From Sceloporus undulatus (taxonomy: Eukaryota; Chordata; Lepidosauria; Squamata; Phrynosomatidae): a stretch of DNA of 64,000 nt. The stretch's first letter is position 1, and each line of letters starts with the position of its first letter. The stretch is from contig NC_056527.1 of NCBI RefSeq assembly GCF_019175285.1, positions 111,176,389 through 111,240,388 on the forward strand, in the 5' to 3' direction. Positions 36,855-46,121 of this stretch are shown piece after piece. Under the pieces are notes generated by a model. It was not told the origin of the DNA, made no database searches, and saw nothing but the letters and a program-made list of their open reading frames with translations. The position numbers were made by a program, and so were the translations under genes.

Positions 36855-37073
36855 ACTACAAATCCCAGAGTTCCTTGGGAGGTAACCATTTCAGGGTCCC
36901 CCCCGCCTTGAGTGAAAGAGGTGATTGGTTCTCCTTCTCAGCCAATAGCAAGGCAGACTGGTAGTAGTAGTCTTTCTAGTCCCGCCTTCTCACTTCCTCT
37001 TTCTTCTTTTCTTTGGCTGGGGAGCAGGTGAGGCCTTGCTGTCCTCTGCAGTTCAATCCATTGCAAATCGCAG
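36855..37073 (+). promoter_or_regulatory. CCNB1IP1: Candidate CCNB1IP1 promoter and first untranslated exon
   Basis: A ZNF143/STAF-like motif ACTACAAATCCCAGAG starts at 36855, followed by an inverted CCAAT box (ATTGG, 36924-36928) and a direct one (CCAAT, 36942-36946), a pyrimidine-rich start region (37000-37015) and a strong donor after 37073 (CGCAG|GTGAGA). There is no TATA box. This is the usual make-up of a housekeeping promoter. Linking it to CCNB1IP1, 9 kb downstream, is inference from strand and from the chain of candidate exons that follows. Confidence 0.55.
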
Positions 37074-37197
37074 GTGAGATTATGCCATCCATCCTTGTTA
37101 TGGTTTTGAGTTTTTGCCTTATTAGATTATCTCTCTAATATTTAGCTCTCTAATTATAAATCTAATAATTAGCTCTCTAACGTGGCTGTTCATTACA

Positions 37198-37333
37198 GTG
37201 GTCCCCATACTGTCCCCTTTAAGAGTCTTTGGACTTCAGCTCCCAGAATCCCAGTCTATTGGCCAACATGGCTGAGGCTTCTGGGAGCTGGAGTCCAAAA
37301 TCTCTTGCAAAGGGCACAGTTCGGGGACCACTG
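37198..37333. repeat. hAT-like short element
   Basis: Perfect ends cagtggtcccc and ggggaccactg with ggacttcagctcccagaat / ctgggagctggagtcc arms. Confidence 0.8.
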
Positions 37334-38277
37334 GTTAGGGCTGTTTCTGCCTCTGATTCTGTTGCATGCTTTTCAGTATTTGGGAGGGGATTTTGCTTCT
37401 TCTTTCCAAATCCATATTTGGGTGGTTGTTTCTTCCAAATATTAAACATTATATTCTGGGTCCTGATTTAATCAGTTTTAGTTTTCCTTTCTTATACTTT
37501 AGCATTGGAGCTCACATTAATTGCTTTTTTGGGAGTCTCTTCTCTTTCTCTCCTGGCAAAGTCCCCCCCAAAAAGGGGGAAGATCAGACAATTTTGGCTA
37601 GAAAAGGGTTTGGTTTCCTCCTTTCCCCCAGCAAATATCCTGAGAAATTTTGAAGAGGGGATAAAAAGGCCAAAAAGAGAGAGAGCTGCAAATATATAAT
37701 GCAAAACTATGCCCCTCCATACCATCTTAACTAAGAAGAGAAACACCAAGAAAGCCTAAGACTAAAATCTTAAATTTTAATCTCTCCTGTTTGGTTTGTA
37801 ACAGCTTGCCTGATGAAGAAGCCAGTGGAACTTCGAAAGCTTGCAACATGAATATTCTGCATTTTGGTTGGCCCAATAAAGGTATCACTGTTTGGTGGGT
37901 TTTTGTTTGAATTTGCTAAATGTCCAATATAGCTATCCCTGGATCTTTAATGCAAAGATGATAAGAAGATTGGAATACTGGAATAAGAATGCAATTGAAG
38001 GCTCAAAACAACAACAGTAATGGGATAATAGTAATGAATTCTGTAAAAGTCAAAACAAAGGGAAACAATGCCAAAGTACATATTCCAGCAGGCAAGGCAT
38101 TTGCTTATACTAAAGGCTGGACGGATGAGAAAGTAGAAGGGGGTCAGTGCTCCTAAGGCAGATTAAACTCTTGCCTTCCATATATATATATTTGGAATAA
38201 CGTGGGTAGCTATGCAACCCAAGACTCAAAACAACAATAGTGATAATAGTAATAGAGAAGGGTTTTTTTTTATCCTG

Positions 38278-38815
38278 GTGTAATGACGGCCCACCAGTCA
38301 TTTGAGGACTCCTCCCAGACAAGAAAGGGTTAAGATGGGGAGGGGGAAGGTACATGCTAAGGAGAGCTTACATCACATGCTAATCAGAATTTACATCACA
38401 GCTGATGTAAGGCTCAACTGGCCAATCATTTGAGCAGGACCGGGAGATTCAAGAATGTTCCCAACAGAGGGTTTAAAAGGCCTCTGAGACCATGCAGTCT
38501 GAGCCTTTTTCCTTTGTGTGGCCTGGTTGGGCCTTTGCCAAGAGGCAGGCTTAAGGGATGCGGGTCAAGCTAGGCAATGGGGGCCAGCTCCTTGCATCCA
38601 AAAAACCACCCAGGACTGCTGATCCCTTCTCAGTGTGAGTAGCTTAGAAAATGTGTTAGCCAGAGTGTCTCGGCTTTTGTTACTTTTATCCTTTGGTTTG
38701 CCCGAAATGAATGTCTTGTAACTATGCATTCTTTACCTGTAAGACAGGGAGGCCTTGCATGGATGATAACTTAGTGCTCTATACTGTTTAGTTAGAGTAA
38801 ATACACGTGTCCCTC
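38278..38815 (+). other. Promoter-like cassette, possibly a solo LTR
   Basis: Holds CCAAT (ggccaatcat, 38419), a TTTAAAAGG box near 38471 and a good donor CAGT|GTGAGT near 38634. It begins TG and ends CA, as LTRs do, but I see no clear target duplication. Either an old solo LTR or an alternative first exon; not decided. Confidence 0.3.
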
Positions 38816-39060
38816 TATATTCGCTAGCGTTAGAGGCACAAGACCCCCATGAATATGGAAGAACTGCAAATAATGTGGATCTGTACAATTTACGGCTCAA
38901 AGCAACAATATTAATAGGTCAGACCAGTTGAAGATCTACATAGGGTCTCAGTCCCAAGTGTTGCTACACAATCTTGGGCTGGAATTTTGTTGCAGGCTTC
39001 GACACTGGCCTCAAAAGCTGTTGCTTGCTGAGGGCTTTGTAGATATTATTTATTTATTTC

Positions 39061-39070
39061 NNNNNNNNNN
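39061..39070. other. Assembly gap (10 N)
   Basis: Ten N bases break a LINE 3' tail just after ttatttatttatttc. The true gap length is unknown. Confidence 0.98.
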
Positions 39071-39571
39071 CAGGATTTATATCCCACTTTTCTTCCACAG
39101 TGGAATTGAAGGCGTCATTAAATAGCTTCAGTAACTTCCAACTCTCCCTGTTCTCTTTTCTCTCATTATTTCTCTCACAGCTTCCTCTCTCCTGCAGATT
39201 TGCCTCACACACACAAAATAGTTTCTCAGAATTGTATATTGCAGTGCCTTAGGGACAAGAGAGATATCCATACACAGCACTTACATCAAATGAGCATGTG
39301 GTTGTCAATTAACAAACATACATGTGTTAATTCTACCAAGATACAGCTGTGTACTTGATCTGAAATTAAGAAGACTCTTGTGCCTGGGTATAAGTCAAGA
39401 ATGACTTATACCCAAGAATGACAAGAATAACTACAGAGATTCTCACACACATCGGTATACAGTACATTCAGTTGAATCTTCTACAGTGCAATGCATGAAC
39501 AGTCCTCCAGGAGATGGGTTGAGGTTTACATGTGTGCTTTGTTAAAGTTTATCCCACTCTCTTGTCTTCAG

Positions 39572-39669
39572 CAGACTGAAAAAATGGGTTGAGGCGCCTG
39601 CCTTGACAAAACAGCGCTGGATCTCTATGGAAAGCACTTTACTGGCATGAACACCAGGCTTTACTGAGA
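39572..39669 (+). other. CCNB1IP1: Candidate untranslated exon of CCNB1IP1
   Basis: Pyrimidine tract ctctcttgtcttcag precedes the stretch, and it ends in GAGA|GTGAGT, a near-perfect donor. No long frame is open. A start at 39575 (second cag) is equally possible. Confidence 0.4.
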
Positions 39670-40192
39670 GTGAGTTCTTGTGCCTGTGGTTGTGCAAGAG
39701 AGAAGCCATGCTCCAATTTCTCTTGATAAGGTATGTGAGAACTGTTCAATTTACATGACACTGTTTTGTTGCAAGTCTTTTTAGCTAAGCAAAGCATGCT
39801 GGAATTGCGGTTGCGGTGTGATAAAATGATAAAAAGGGTCCCAGTTACTTTTTTATCCTCTGATTTTAGAAAAGCGACATTTGATCTTTAGAAATTCGAT
39901 TATAAAAAGCTGAATGATGTGCACATAGTGGCTTCAGACAACTGAAATCTTTTACTTCAAAGACTTGTGATTGTAATCATTTTTTTAACCTGGTTTGAGC
40001 TCCTGTTAAGGAAAGATGGGCTATAAATTAAATATCTAGAATAAAAATTTGATTTCAATGCAAGACATTTACTCAAACTAACCAGTGGTCTTTTCTAGCC
40101 TAGCATGATCCATCTTGGTCATTGTCTATTTTCATGTAGATAGGTGGAGGTGAATTTAATATTCTAAGTATGCAATCTTTTATCCTGTGACC

Positions 40193-40375
40193 CAGTGTAA
40201 TTTAGTGATTTGAGTGTTGGACTAAACTGTGGAAGACGAAAGATCAAGTCCCCATTCTACCATAGAAAGCTACTGAGTGATCTTGGGCAAGTCACACGCT
40301 GAGCTTCAGAGGAAGGAATGGCAATCCCTTTCTGAACATATCTTGCCGTAAGGTTACCATAAATCAGAAACAATA
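40193..40375 (+). repeat. tRNA-derived SINE (diverged)
   Basis: agtgatttgagtgttggact and tgatcttgggcaagtcacac are recognisable. Confidence 0.65.
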
Positions 40376-40517
40376 GCATCCAGAAATCTTTTCTCCTTAG
40401 CCAGATAGGCTCCATTTTTCTAATTCTTATCAGTAGTAACTTCGTCATTAATGTATATCTTGAATGTTGCTAAGAAGCAGTTGGCTCAATTTATAACTAA
40501 TTTTCATTTTTTCTTAG

Positions 40518-40643
40518 AGCATGTGTTTGGAAGAAAATAAACGCACTTGCAGATTTCTGAAGTGAGCAGCTGTGTTTCAAGATGGACTGAGCAGGTTCTG
40601 AAAATGTCTGGGCTCTTAGTAACTTAGTGATAATGCGGAAGAG
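40518..40643 (+). other. CCNB1IP1: Candidate untranslated exon of CCNB1IP1
   Basis: A strong acceptor (ttttcattttttcttag) and a donor GAG|GTATGA bound this 126-base segment. It lies 81 bases before the C/D snoRNA, which would then sit in the following intron, as snoRNAs do in their host genes. Confidence 0.45.
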
Positions 40644-40724
40644 GTATGATCCTGATTCTTTGTTAATTGAGAAGTAGTGGAATCTCAATTGTTTTATTCT
40701 TTTCTGACTGAGAAGTTTGGCAAG

Positions 40725-40798
40725 TCTGCTGTGATGAACTGCATGTTCTGTCCGTGTTTCACCTGATTAACCCTGATTAGAAACATGCCCTGAGCAGA
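40725..40798 (+). ncRNA. SNORD126: C/D box snoRNA, SNORD126-like (predicted 28S rRNA 2'-O-methylation guide)
   Basis: All parts of a C/D snoRNA are visible: terminal stem TCTGC (40725-40729) with GCAGA (40794-40798), box C GTGATGA (40731-40737), D' CTGA (40763-40766), C' TGATTAG (40774-40780) and box D CTGA (40790-40793). The 12 bases GTCCGTGTTTCA (40750-40761), one base before D', are fully complementary to the conserved 28S segment TGAAACACGGAC. The fifth base upstream of D' pairs with the second A of GAAAC, the base to be methylated. Human SNORD126 lies in a CCNB1IP1 intron and, as I recall, is assigned to 28S A1310 in this segment. Position, boxes and guide all agree. Confidence 0.88.
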
Positions 40799-41411
40799 TG
40801 CCTCTCCTTTTGCAGAATGGTAATCTCTACAAAGTAGCTGATGGTTGTCAATAATGCTTACTTCAAGATATTCTTATCGAGGCATGTTGTTCTATAGTCT
40901 GTTAATAAGTTATTATGTTATCTGAATGCCTTATTGATCTTCTTGAAAAGTAAAGATAGCTAGACATGATGACACAAGGTTTCCCTGGTGTGGGCCCCTC
41001 CAGTTGTTTGGCCTGCAATTCCAGCAGTCAAAATCAACATCTGGAGGGTACCAGGTTGGCAGTCTGCTTTAAGTTGTTGTGAGGCATTGGTACAATACAA
41101 TAAAAAGGATGTGCCTTGGAAATTCAGGTATTGATCAGACTTCTCTACATGCAATATGGGTGCACATTTATATAGCCCGGCTAGTTTTCAAAGCTGGATG
41201 TAAGCATTTAGTGGTTACAGATTGTTGCATGAGGTTCATTTTTCTCTCTAGTCCTCCATTAAATCTTCAACTCTATGTTTCAGTGAAGCCACCTATAGTT
41301 ATCTGTGGGAGGGAGAAAAGGCTGATTTTTATATAAAAGCATTTCTATGTAGTGAAGATGTTTATGTATTTTAGGATCAGTTGTTAATTAAAGATTTGCT
41401 CCTTGTTATAG

Positions 41412-41465
41412 GGATGAGGAGTGTGAAGAGATGGGGACACAGGGTCCTTCCCCCACATAAGAAAT
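41412..41465 (+). other. CCNB1IP1: Candidate untranslated exon of CCNB1IP1
   Basis: A 54-base segment between a good acceptor (ctccttgttatag) and a perfect donor (AAAT|GTAAGT). Two frames contain stops and the third opens only a short ATG frame, so it is probably 5' UTR. Confidence 0.5.
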
Positions 41466-42006
41466 GTAAGTATTGATGTTTCTGCTCAAGCTTCTGAGTG
41501 GACACATTTCAGTCCAGAGTGATTGCTTGTGGCTTTTTATGTAGGAGGATCTACTTTGCAGGGTAGGATTAAGCGTGAGAGTAGGTCAGGATGAGAAATT
41601 TGTGAGATTTTGGGCCTCTTTAAAAAAGATCAGAAAAAAGATTAAGGGAGGGGGACATTAGTAAGTGTCCTAAAGACAGGAATGCATGATGACTGTTCCT
41701 CTTGCTGTCATAAGCCTTAGACAGTAGGATTTTATGTCATCAAATATTAAAGTTGACCTTTCTTCACTCAAAGTGTCTTTGGATGGGTTTGGCTGTCCGT
41801 TGGCACTATTGAATTTTGCGGGGTCAGACAATCTGTAAAAAAGTACTTTTAGAACATGATCTGTAGTTGTTCTCATTTGGATCTTTTAATTGGTGCATAG
41901 CTTTTCGGCAGTTAGTGTTCTTCCATGGAAAGGAGTTGTTGCCCCCCCCCCCCCCGGCCGTTTCAGTTTATATTTTAAAACATCTGTTTTTATGTTTATT
42001 CCACAG

Positions 42007-42150
42007 GAATGTTGAAGAAGGAAAAGCTGACATGTTATCTGCTGGAAAAATTATACAGAAGAGATTACTTTAACATAATAGATCTTTTATCTGTTTTGGA
42101 AGAGTTGTGTGGAACCATCTGCAATAAAGTTCATATCTGAATGAAATTAT
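42007..42150 (+). other. Candidate alternative terminal exon with 43-codon ORF
   Basis: A pyrimidine tract and cag (42004-42006) open a segment with an ATG at 42009 and an uninterrupted 43-codon frame (starts MLKKEKLTCYLLEK, ends TICNKVHI, stop 42138-42140). AATAAA lies at 42123-42128, inside the frame. This looks like a last exon of a short transcript made from the CCNB1IP1 promoter. I do not recognise the peptide. It may simply be non-coding, since 43 codons can stay open by chance. Confidence 0.35.
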
Positions 42151-43335
42151 AGCTCTGTCATATTTAACTTAGTAGATGATTGACTTCTCTTACATGAGGG
42201 ATCTGTTCCAGTCACCCCCCACCCCCACCCCCAGCATAAGGGGAAAACAGTATCCTCAAGCCTCATTGACAACAATGGGGCGGGTACATGCGGCGCATAC
42301 ACAGTTGTTTTTCCTGCAGCATGGCTTCAGTGTAAGCTGAAAGATGCATATGACGTGCTCGCATGCCACAGGTGCACTGTATTAGATTGCAGAAAAGTGC
42401 AGCCCATTTGGTATAACTACACATCCAAGCCTGTTTCCAGAGGGGAAGTGTAAGACTGAACTGTGTTATAATCTGGAATTCCTTTGTTAAGTGCCAGAAA
42501 TGTAGGTTTCATTTGGAAGACAGATAAATACTGGGATTAGAATAAATGAATTGCAGCTGCCGTGGATCATATCCTGGGAGAAATAAAATGAAAAACAGTA
42601 AGCAATGGTAAATGTGTCTGATTTCCCACTTTCTACTATCTTCCACCTTACCAAGCATTAATCTCGTTTCTAATGAGTTCAATTGTCTCATGATCTGTTT
42701 AAATTGTGAAAGCCAAGTCCATTTATTTGTCCTTTTGGTTGTCCTTGGTTTCTGTAGAGCTCTCCAGCACCACATTTCATTCTGATACGCATATAAATGC
42801 TGAAATGTAGCATGCAAGGCAGAACTCTGCACAGCAAGAGTAGCGTAAGATAGGTGGTGAAGCCTCACATAAAGGAGTTCATAATCTTTTAAGCAATATT
42901 AATTATGAATGTCAAAAATAATACCTAAGAGCAAGGCAGGCTCTTCATTAATTTGTAATCCTTAAAGTGCTGGTTGCTAGCTTTCAGTGAGAAGCTATGT
43001 GAGAGAGATTCTTTCGAAAGGTCAAGTAAATGTACTTTTCTTTACAACAGGCTACTAAATGTCCATACATGCATCAGCACTTTAAAATGTGTCCCTTGTG
43101 GTTTTATTTATTATAATATTTCTATCCTTTGAGACAAGAAGCTGTGAATCCACACAAAACAGGTGCTGAAAACTTCTAAAATTGTCCATTGTAGGTTGGG
43201 TTTCTCAACCAAGTCTGTTTAGAAACCTAGTTTTCCATAAGAGATAATGATTGGGAAGAAACGTATTGATCTGTAGAATAATATTTTTTATGTAGGTGTT
43301 CTCTAAGACCTCAAAACAATCAACAGCCAGGGTTA

Positions 43336-43550
43336 AATGTACACTGCAGAAATAATGAAGCTCCACACCACTTTAATTGCCATGGCGCCATCCTACAGAA
43401 ACATGGGATCTGTGATTTTGTGAGATAGCCTTCTCTGTCAGACAGCACTGGTGCCACAACAAACCACAAATCCCAGGATTACATAGCATGGAGCAGCGGC
43501 CCCTTAAAGCAGTGTGAAACTGCATTATTTCTGCAGTGCAGATAAGACCC
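43336..43550. repeat. Palindromic MITE-like element (family 1), cluster copy 1
   Basis: gtacactgcagaaataat ... attatttctgcagtgcag ends. First of a run of copies reaching to 45551. Confidence 0.8.
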
Positions 43551-43755
43551 ACATCTAAACTGCAGCAATAATTTGGGTTAATACCACTTTGTCATGGTTC
43601 AATGGTGAGATTTGTAGTTTATTGTGGCACCACAGCTCTTGACAGAGAAGTTAAATCTCTCACAAAACTACAAGTCCCAGAATTCCATAGCATGGAGCCA
43701 GGGCAGTTAAAGCTGTGTCAAACTGGATTATTTCTGCTTTGTGGATGCGGCCGTG
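43551..43755. repeat. Family 1 MITE, cluster copy 2
   Basis: Directly abuts copy 1: catctaaactgcagcaataa ... tggattatttctgctttgtgg. Confidence 0.75.
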
Positions 43756-43768
43756 AAAAGGACTAAGG

Positions 43769-43982
43769 TCCAAAAGTGCAGAAATAATCCCGTTTGAGAC
43801 CACTAACTGTCCTGGCTCAGTGCTAGGGAATCCTGGGAACTGTAGCTTATTGTAGCACCAGAGCTCACAGAGAGAAGGCTAAATGTCTCAGAAAACTACA
43901 GTTCCCAGAATTGCCTAGCATTGAGCCAGGGCAGTTAATGTGGTCTCAAACTGGATTATATTTGCAGTGTGTTTTGGTCCTA
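43769..43982. repeat. Family 1 MITE, cluster copy 3
   Basis: ggtccaaaagtgcagaaat ... gcagtgtgttttggtcc; contains actacagttcccagaattg at 43895. Confidence 0.8.
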
Positions 43983-44306
43983 AGTACACTTTATTTTATG
44001 AGAACTGGGGGGGGTGATTTTGCATTTTTAAATTCCCTTTTTCGCGCCAGAGGTTCATCCCTTCAGTACAACCCCCTTGTCTTTCATAGAATGGTATGAC
44101 CCTTCGCTTAGCTATGCCAATTCCTATATGATGCTAGACCGTGGTTGCTTCCAAGTTCCTCAGGCGGGGGAGGCTGAGATGAAGGCGGAAAACTTGGGCA
44201 TTCAGTTTAAAAAAGATGACGTCACTTGGAGCACCTTTTGGCCGTTGAGCTGGAAGTGCAGTGTTTCACATTTCCCTTGTTGCTCCGTCGCCATTTTAAA
44301 AACCAA

Positions 44307-44510
44307 GGTCCAAAACACACTTCAGAAATAATCCAGTTTTGAGACTGCTTTAAGTGCTCTGCCTCAATGCTAAGGAATTCTGGGAACTGTAGTTTTATTG
44401 TGAGACATTTAGCCTTCTCTGTCAGTTAGCTCTGGTGCCACAATAAACTACAATTCCCAGGATTCCCTAGCAGTTAAAGCGGTCTCAAACTGGATTATTT
44501 CTAGACGTTT
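44307..44510. repeat. Family 1 MITE, cluster copy 4
   Basis: ggtccaaaacacacttcaga ... tctcaaactggattatttct; contains actacaattcccaggattc at 44447. Confidence 0.8.
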
Positions 44511-44639
44511 CAAGCAAGAATGTTACCTCTTTTCCTCACACACCTCCATCTATAAATCTTGCCCCACACAAGTTCCTACTGATATAAAGGAGAGGCAGCA
44601 TATAAATAAATATTATTTATTTATTTATTTATATTAGTG

Positions 44640-44954
44640 GGTGTATGCACTGTAGAATTAAAGCGTCTAATTAAAATAATAATTGTAAGCCACTGAGAGC
44701 CTTTAGGGCTGAAGGGCGGGGTATAAATACCGTAAATAAATAATAATAAAATAAAGCAGTTTGGCGTTACTTTAACTGCCATGGATCTATCCCACAGAAT
44801 CCTGGGATTTGTAGTTTGGTGAGGCAACTGCCACCTAGCCATCTAGGCTGAAAACCTCACCAAACTACCAATCCCAGGATTCCACAGGATGGACCAATGA
44901 CAGTTACATTGATGCCAAACTGCTTTATTTGTGCAGTGTGGAAGATGCCAATGT
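44640..44954. repeat. Family 1 MITE, cluster copy 5, interrupted by a LINE tail
   Basis: The left arm (gcactgtagaattaaagcg) is parted from the rest by an L2-like 3' tail (44680-44755, aagggcggggtataaata). Confidence 0.65.
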
Positions 44955-45102
44955 TATTAGGGTTAGTGAGAGCCACAATGGTTTTGTGGTTTGAGTGTTG
45001 GGCTATGACTCGAGATTAGGGTTCGAATCCTCACTCAGCCATGATGGCTCACTATGTGGCCTTGGGCAAAGTCACACTCTCTCAGCCTCGGGAAGGCCGA
45101 GG

Positions 45103-45551
45103 GTATATCCATGCTGCAAAAATAAAGCAATTTGATGCCATGGAGCCAAAGGCTTTCATGGCTGGCATCCATAGGTGTGTTTTTTTGTGGTTTTTCGGGC
45201 TATGTGGCTATGTTCTGGAAGAGTTTATTCCTGATGTTTTATCAGCATCTGTGGCTGGCATCTTAAGAGAAGATAAATTTGAAGATGCCAGCCACAGATG
45301 CGGGTGAAACATCAGGAATAAACTCTTCCAGCCACACAGCCCCCCCCCCCCCAAAAAAAAACCCCGTAATTTGACACAGCTTTAACTGCCACGACTCTAT
45401 CCTGGGATTTGTAGTTTGGTATGGCAACAGAGCTCTCTGACAGGTTAGGCTGAATAATTCGCCAAACTACAAATCCTAGGATTCTGCAAGATAGAGCCAT
45501 GGCAGTGAAAATGGTGTCAAACTGTTTTAATTCTGCAATATGGATACATCC
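45103..45551. repeat. Family 1 MITE nested in a SINE
   Basis: Left end tatatccatgctgcaaaaat, right end ttaattctgcaatatggata. Interrupted by a family 2 palindrome at 45147-45345. Confidence 0.75.
45147..45345. repeat. Family 2 palindromic element nested in family 1
   Basis: Arms ttctggaagagtttattcct and aggaataaactcttccag; ends in a C then A homopolymer run. Confidence 0.75.
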
Positions 45552-46121
45552 AAAGACCAAATGAGGCAAGGGGACCCTCTAAACAAATCTTGCCAAGAAA
45601 AACATATGATTGGGTTCCAGTATATTGGAAACTACTTGGAGGCACACATTTTTGTGTTTCATGTCAGTGAATTAAAGTGTTTTGAAAGTCTGTTGGAAGA
45701 CTTTAACCCCTTTCTTACTCTTTGCAGTCACATATTACAACACTGAAATGCCAAAAGAACAACCTGTTTAGAGAAATAAGCATTTATGTTTCTGTGTTGC
45801 TTGCAATTTTAGACTTGACCTTTCCACTGAATGTAGCAATAAGACCCATGTTGGGTCATATCAAAGCTCTGTCTAACATTTTGTTCACACAATGGTCAAC
45901 TAGTTACTTCTGGGAAACCCACAAGCAGGACATGAATGCAATAGGGATACTATAAACTGAAGGAATGAATGAGTAAACGTTCTTAAATTCTGTTCTCTGC
46001 CATGTAGCCATAAGCATTTTGGAAACTGTGGCTTCAATATTTCTTTCGCTTGACAGGTGTGAATGCTGCAAACCATCTTACAGGAAGGTGCTTCTAGTAT
46101 ATTTGCATTGACTCCATCAAC

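Larger units (their letters stand above)
44970..45655 (+). repeat. tRNA-derived SINE split by nested elements
   Basis: 5' part 44970-45102 (gtttgagtgttgggctatga, ggttcgaatcc) and 3' part 45552-45655 (aacaaatcttgccaagaaaa, ggaggcacac) flank the MITE pair described separately. Confidence 0.75.

Noticed and set aside
41684-41760. Second C/D snoRNA suggested by ATGATGA
   Set aside because: No CTGA box D and no terminal stem at a fitting distance.
43336-45551. CRISPR-like or tandem array because of repeated blocks
   Set aside because: Units are interspersed palindromic transposons of about 200 bases in a vertebrate genome, without spacers of fixed length.
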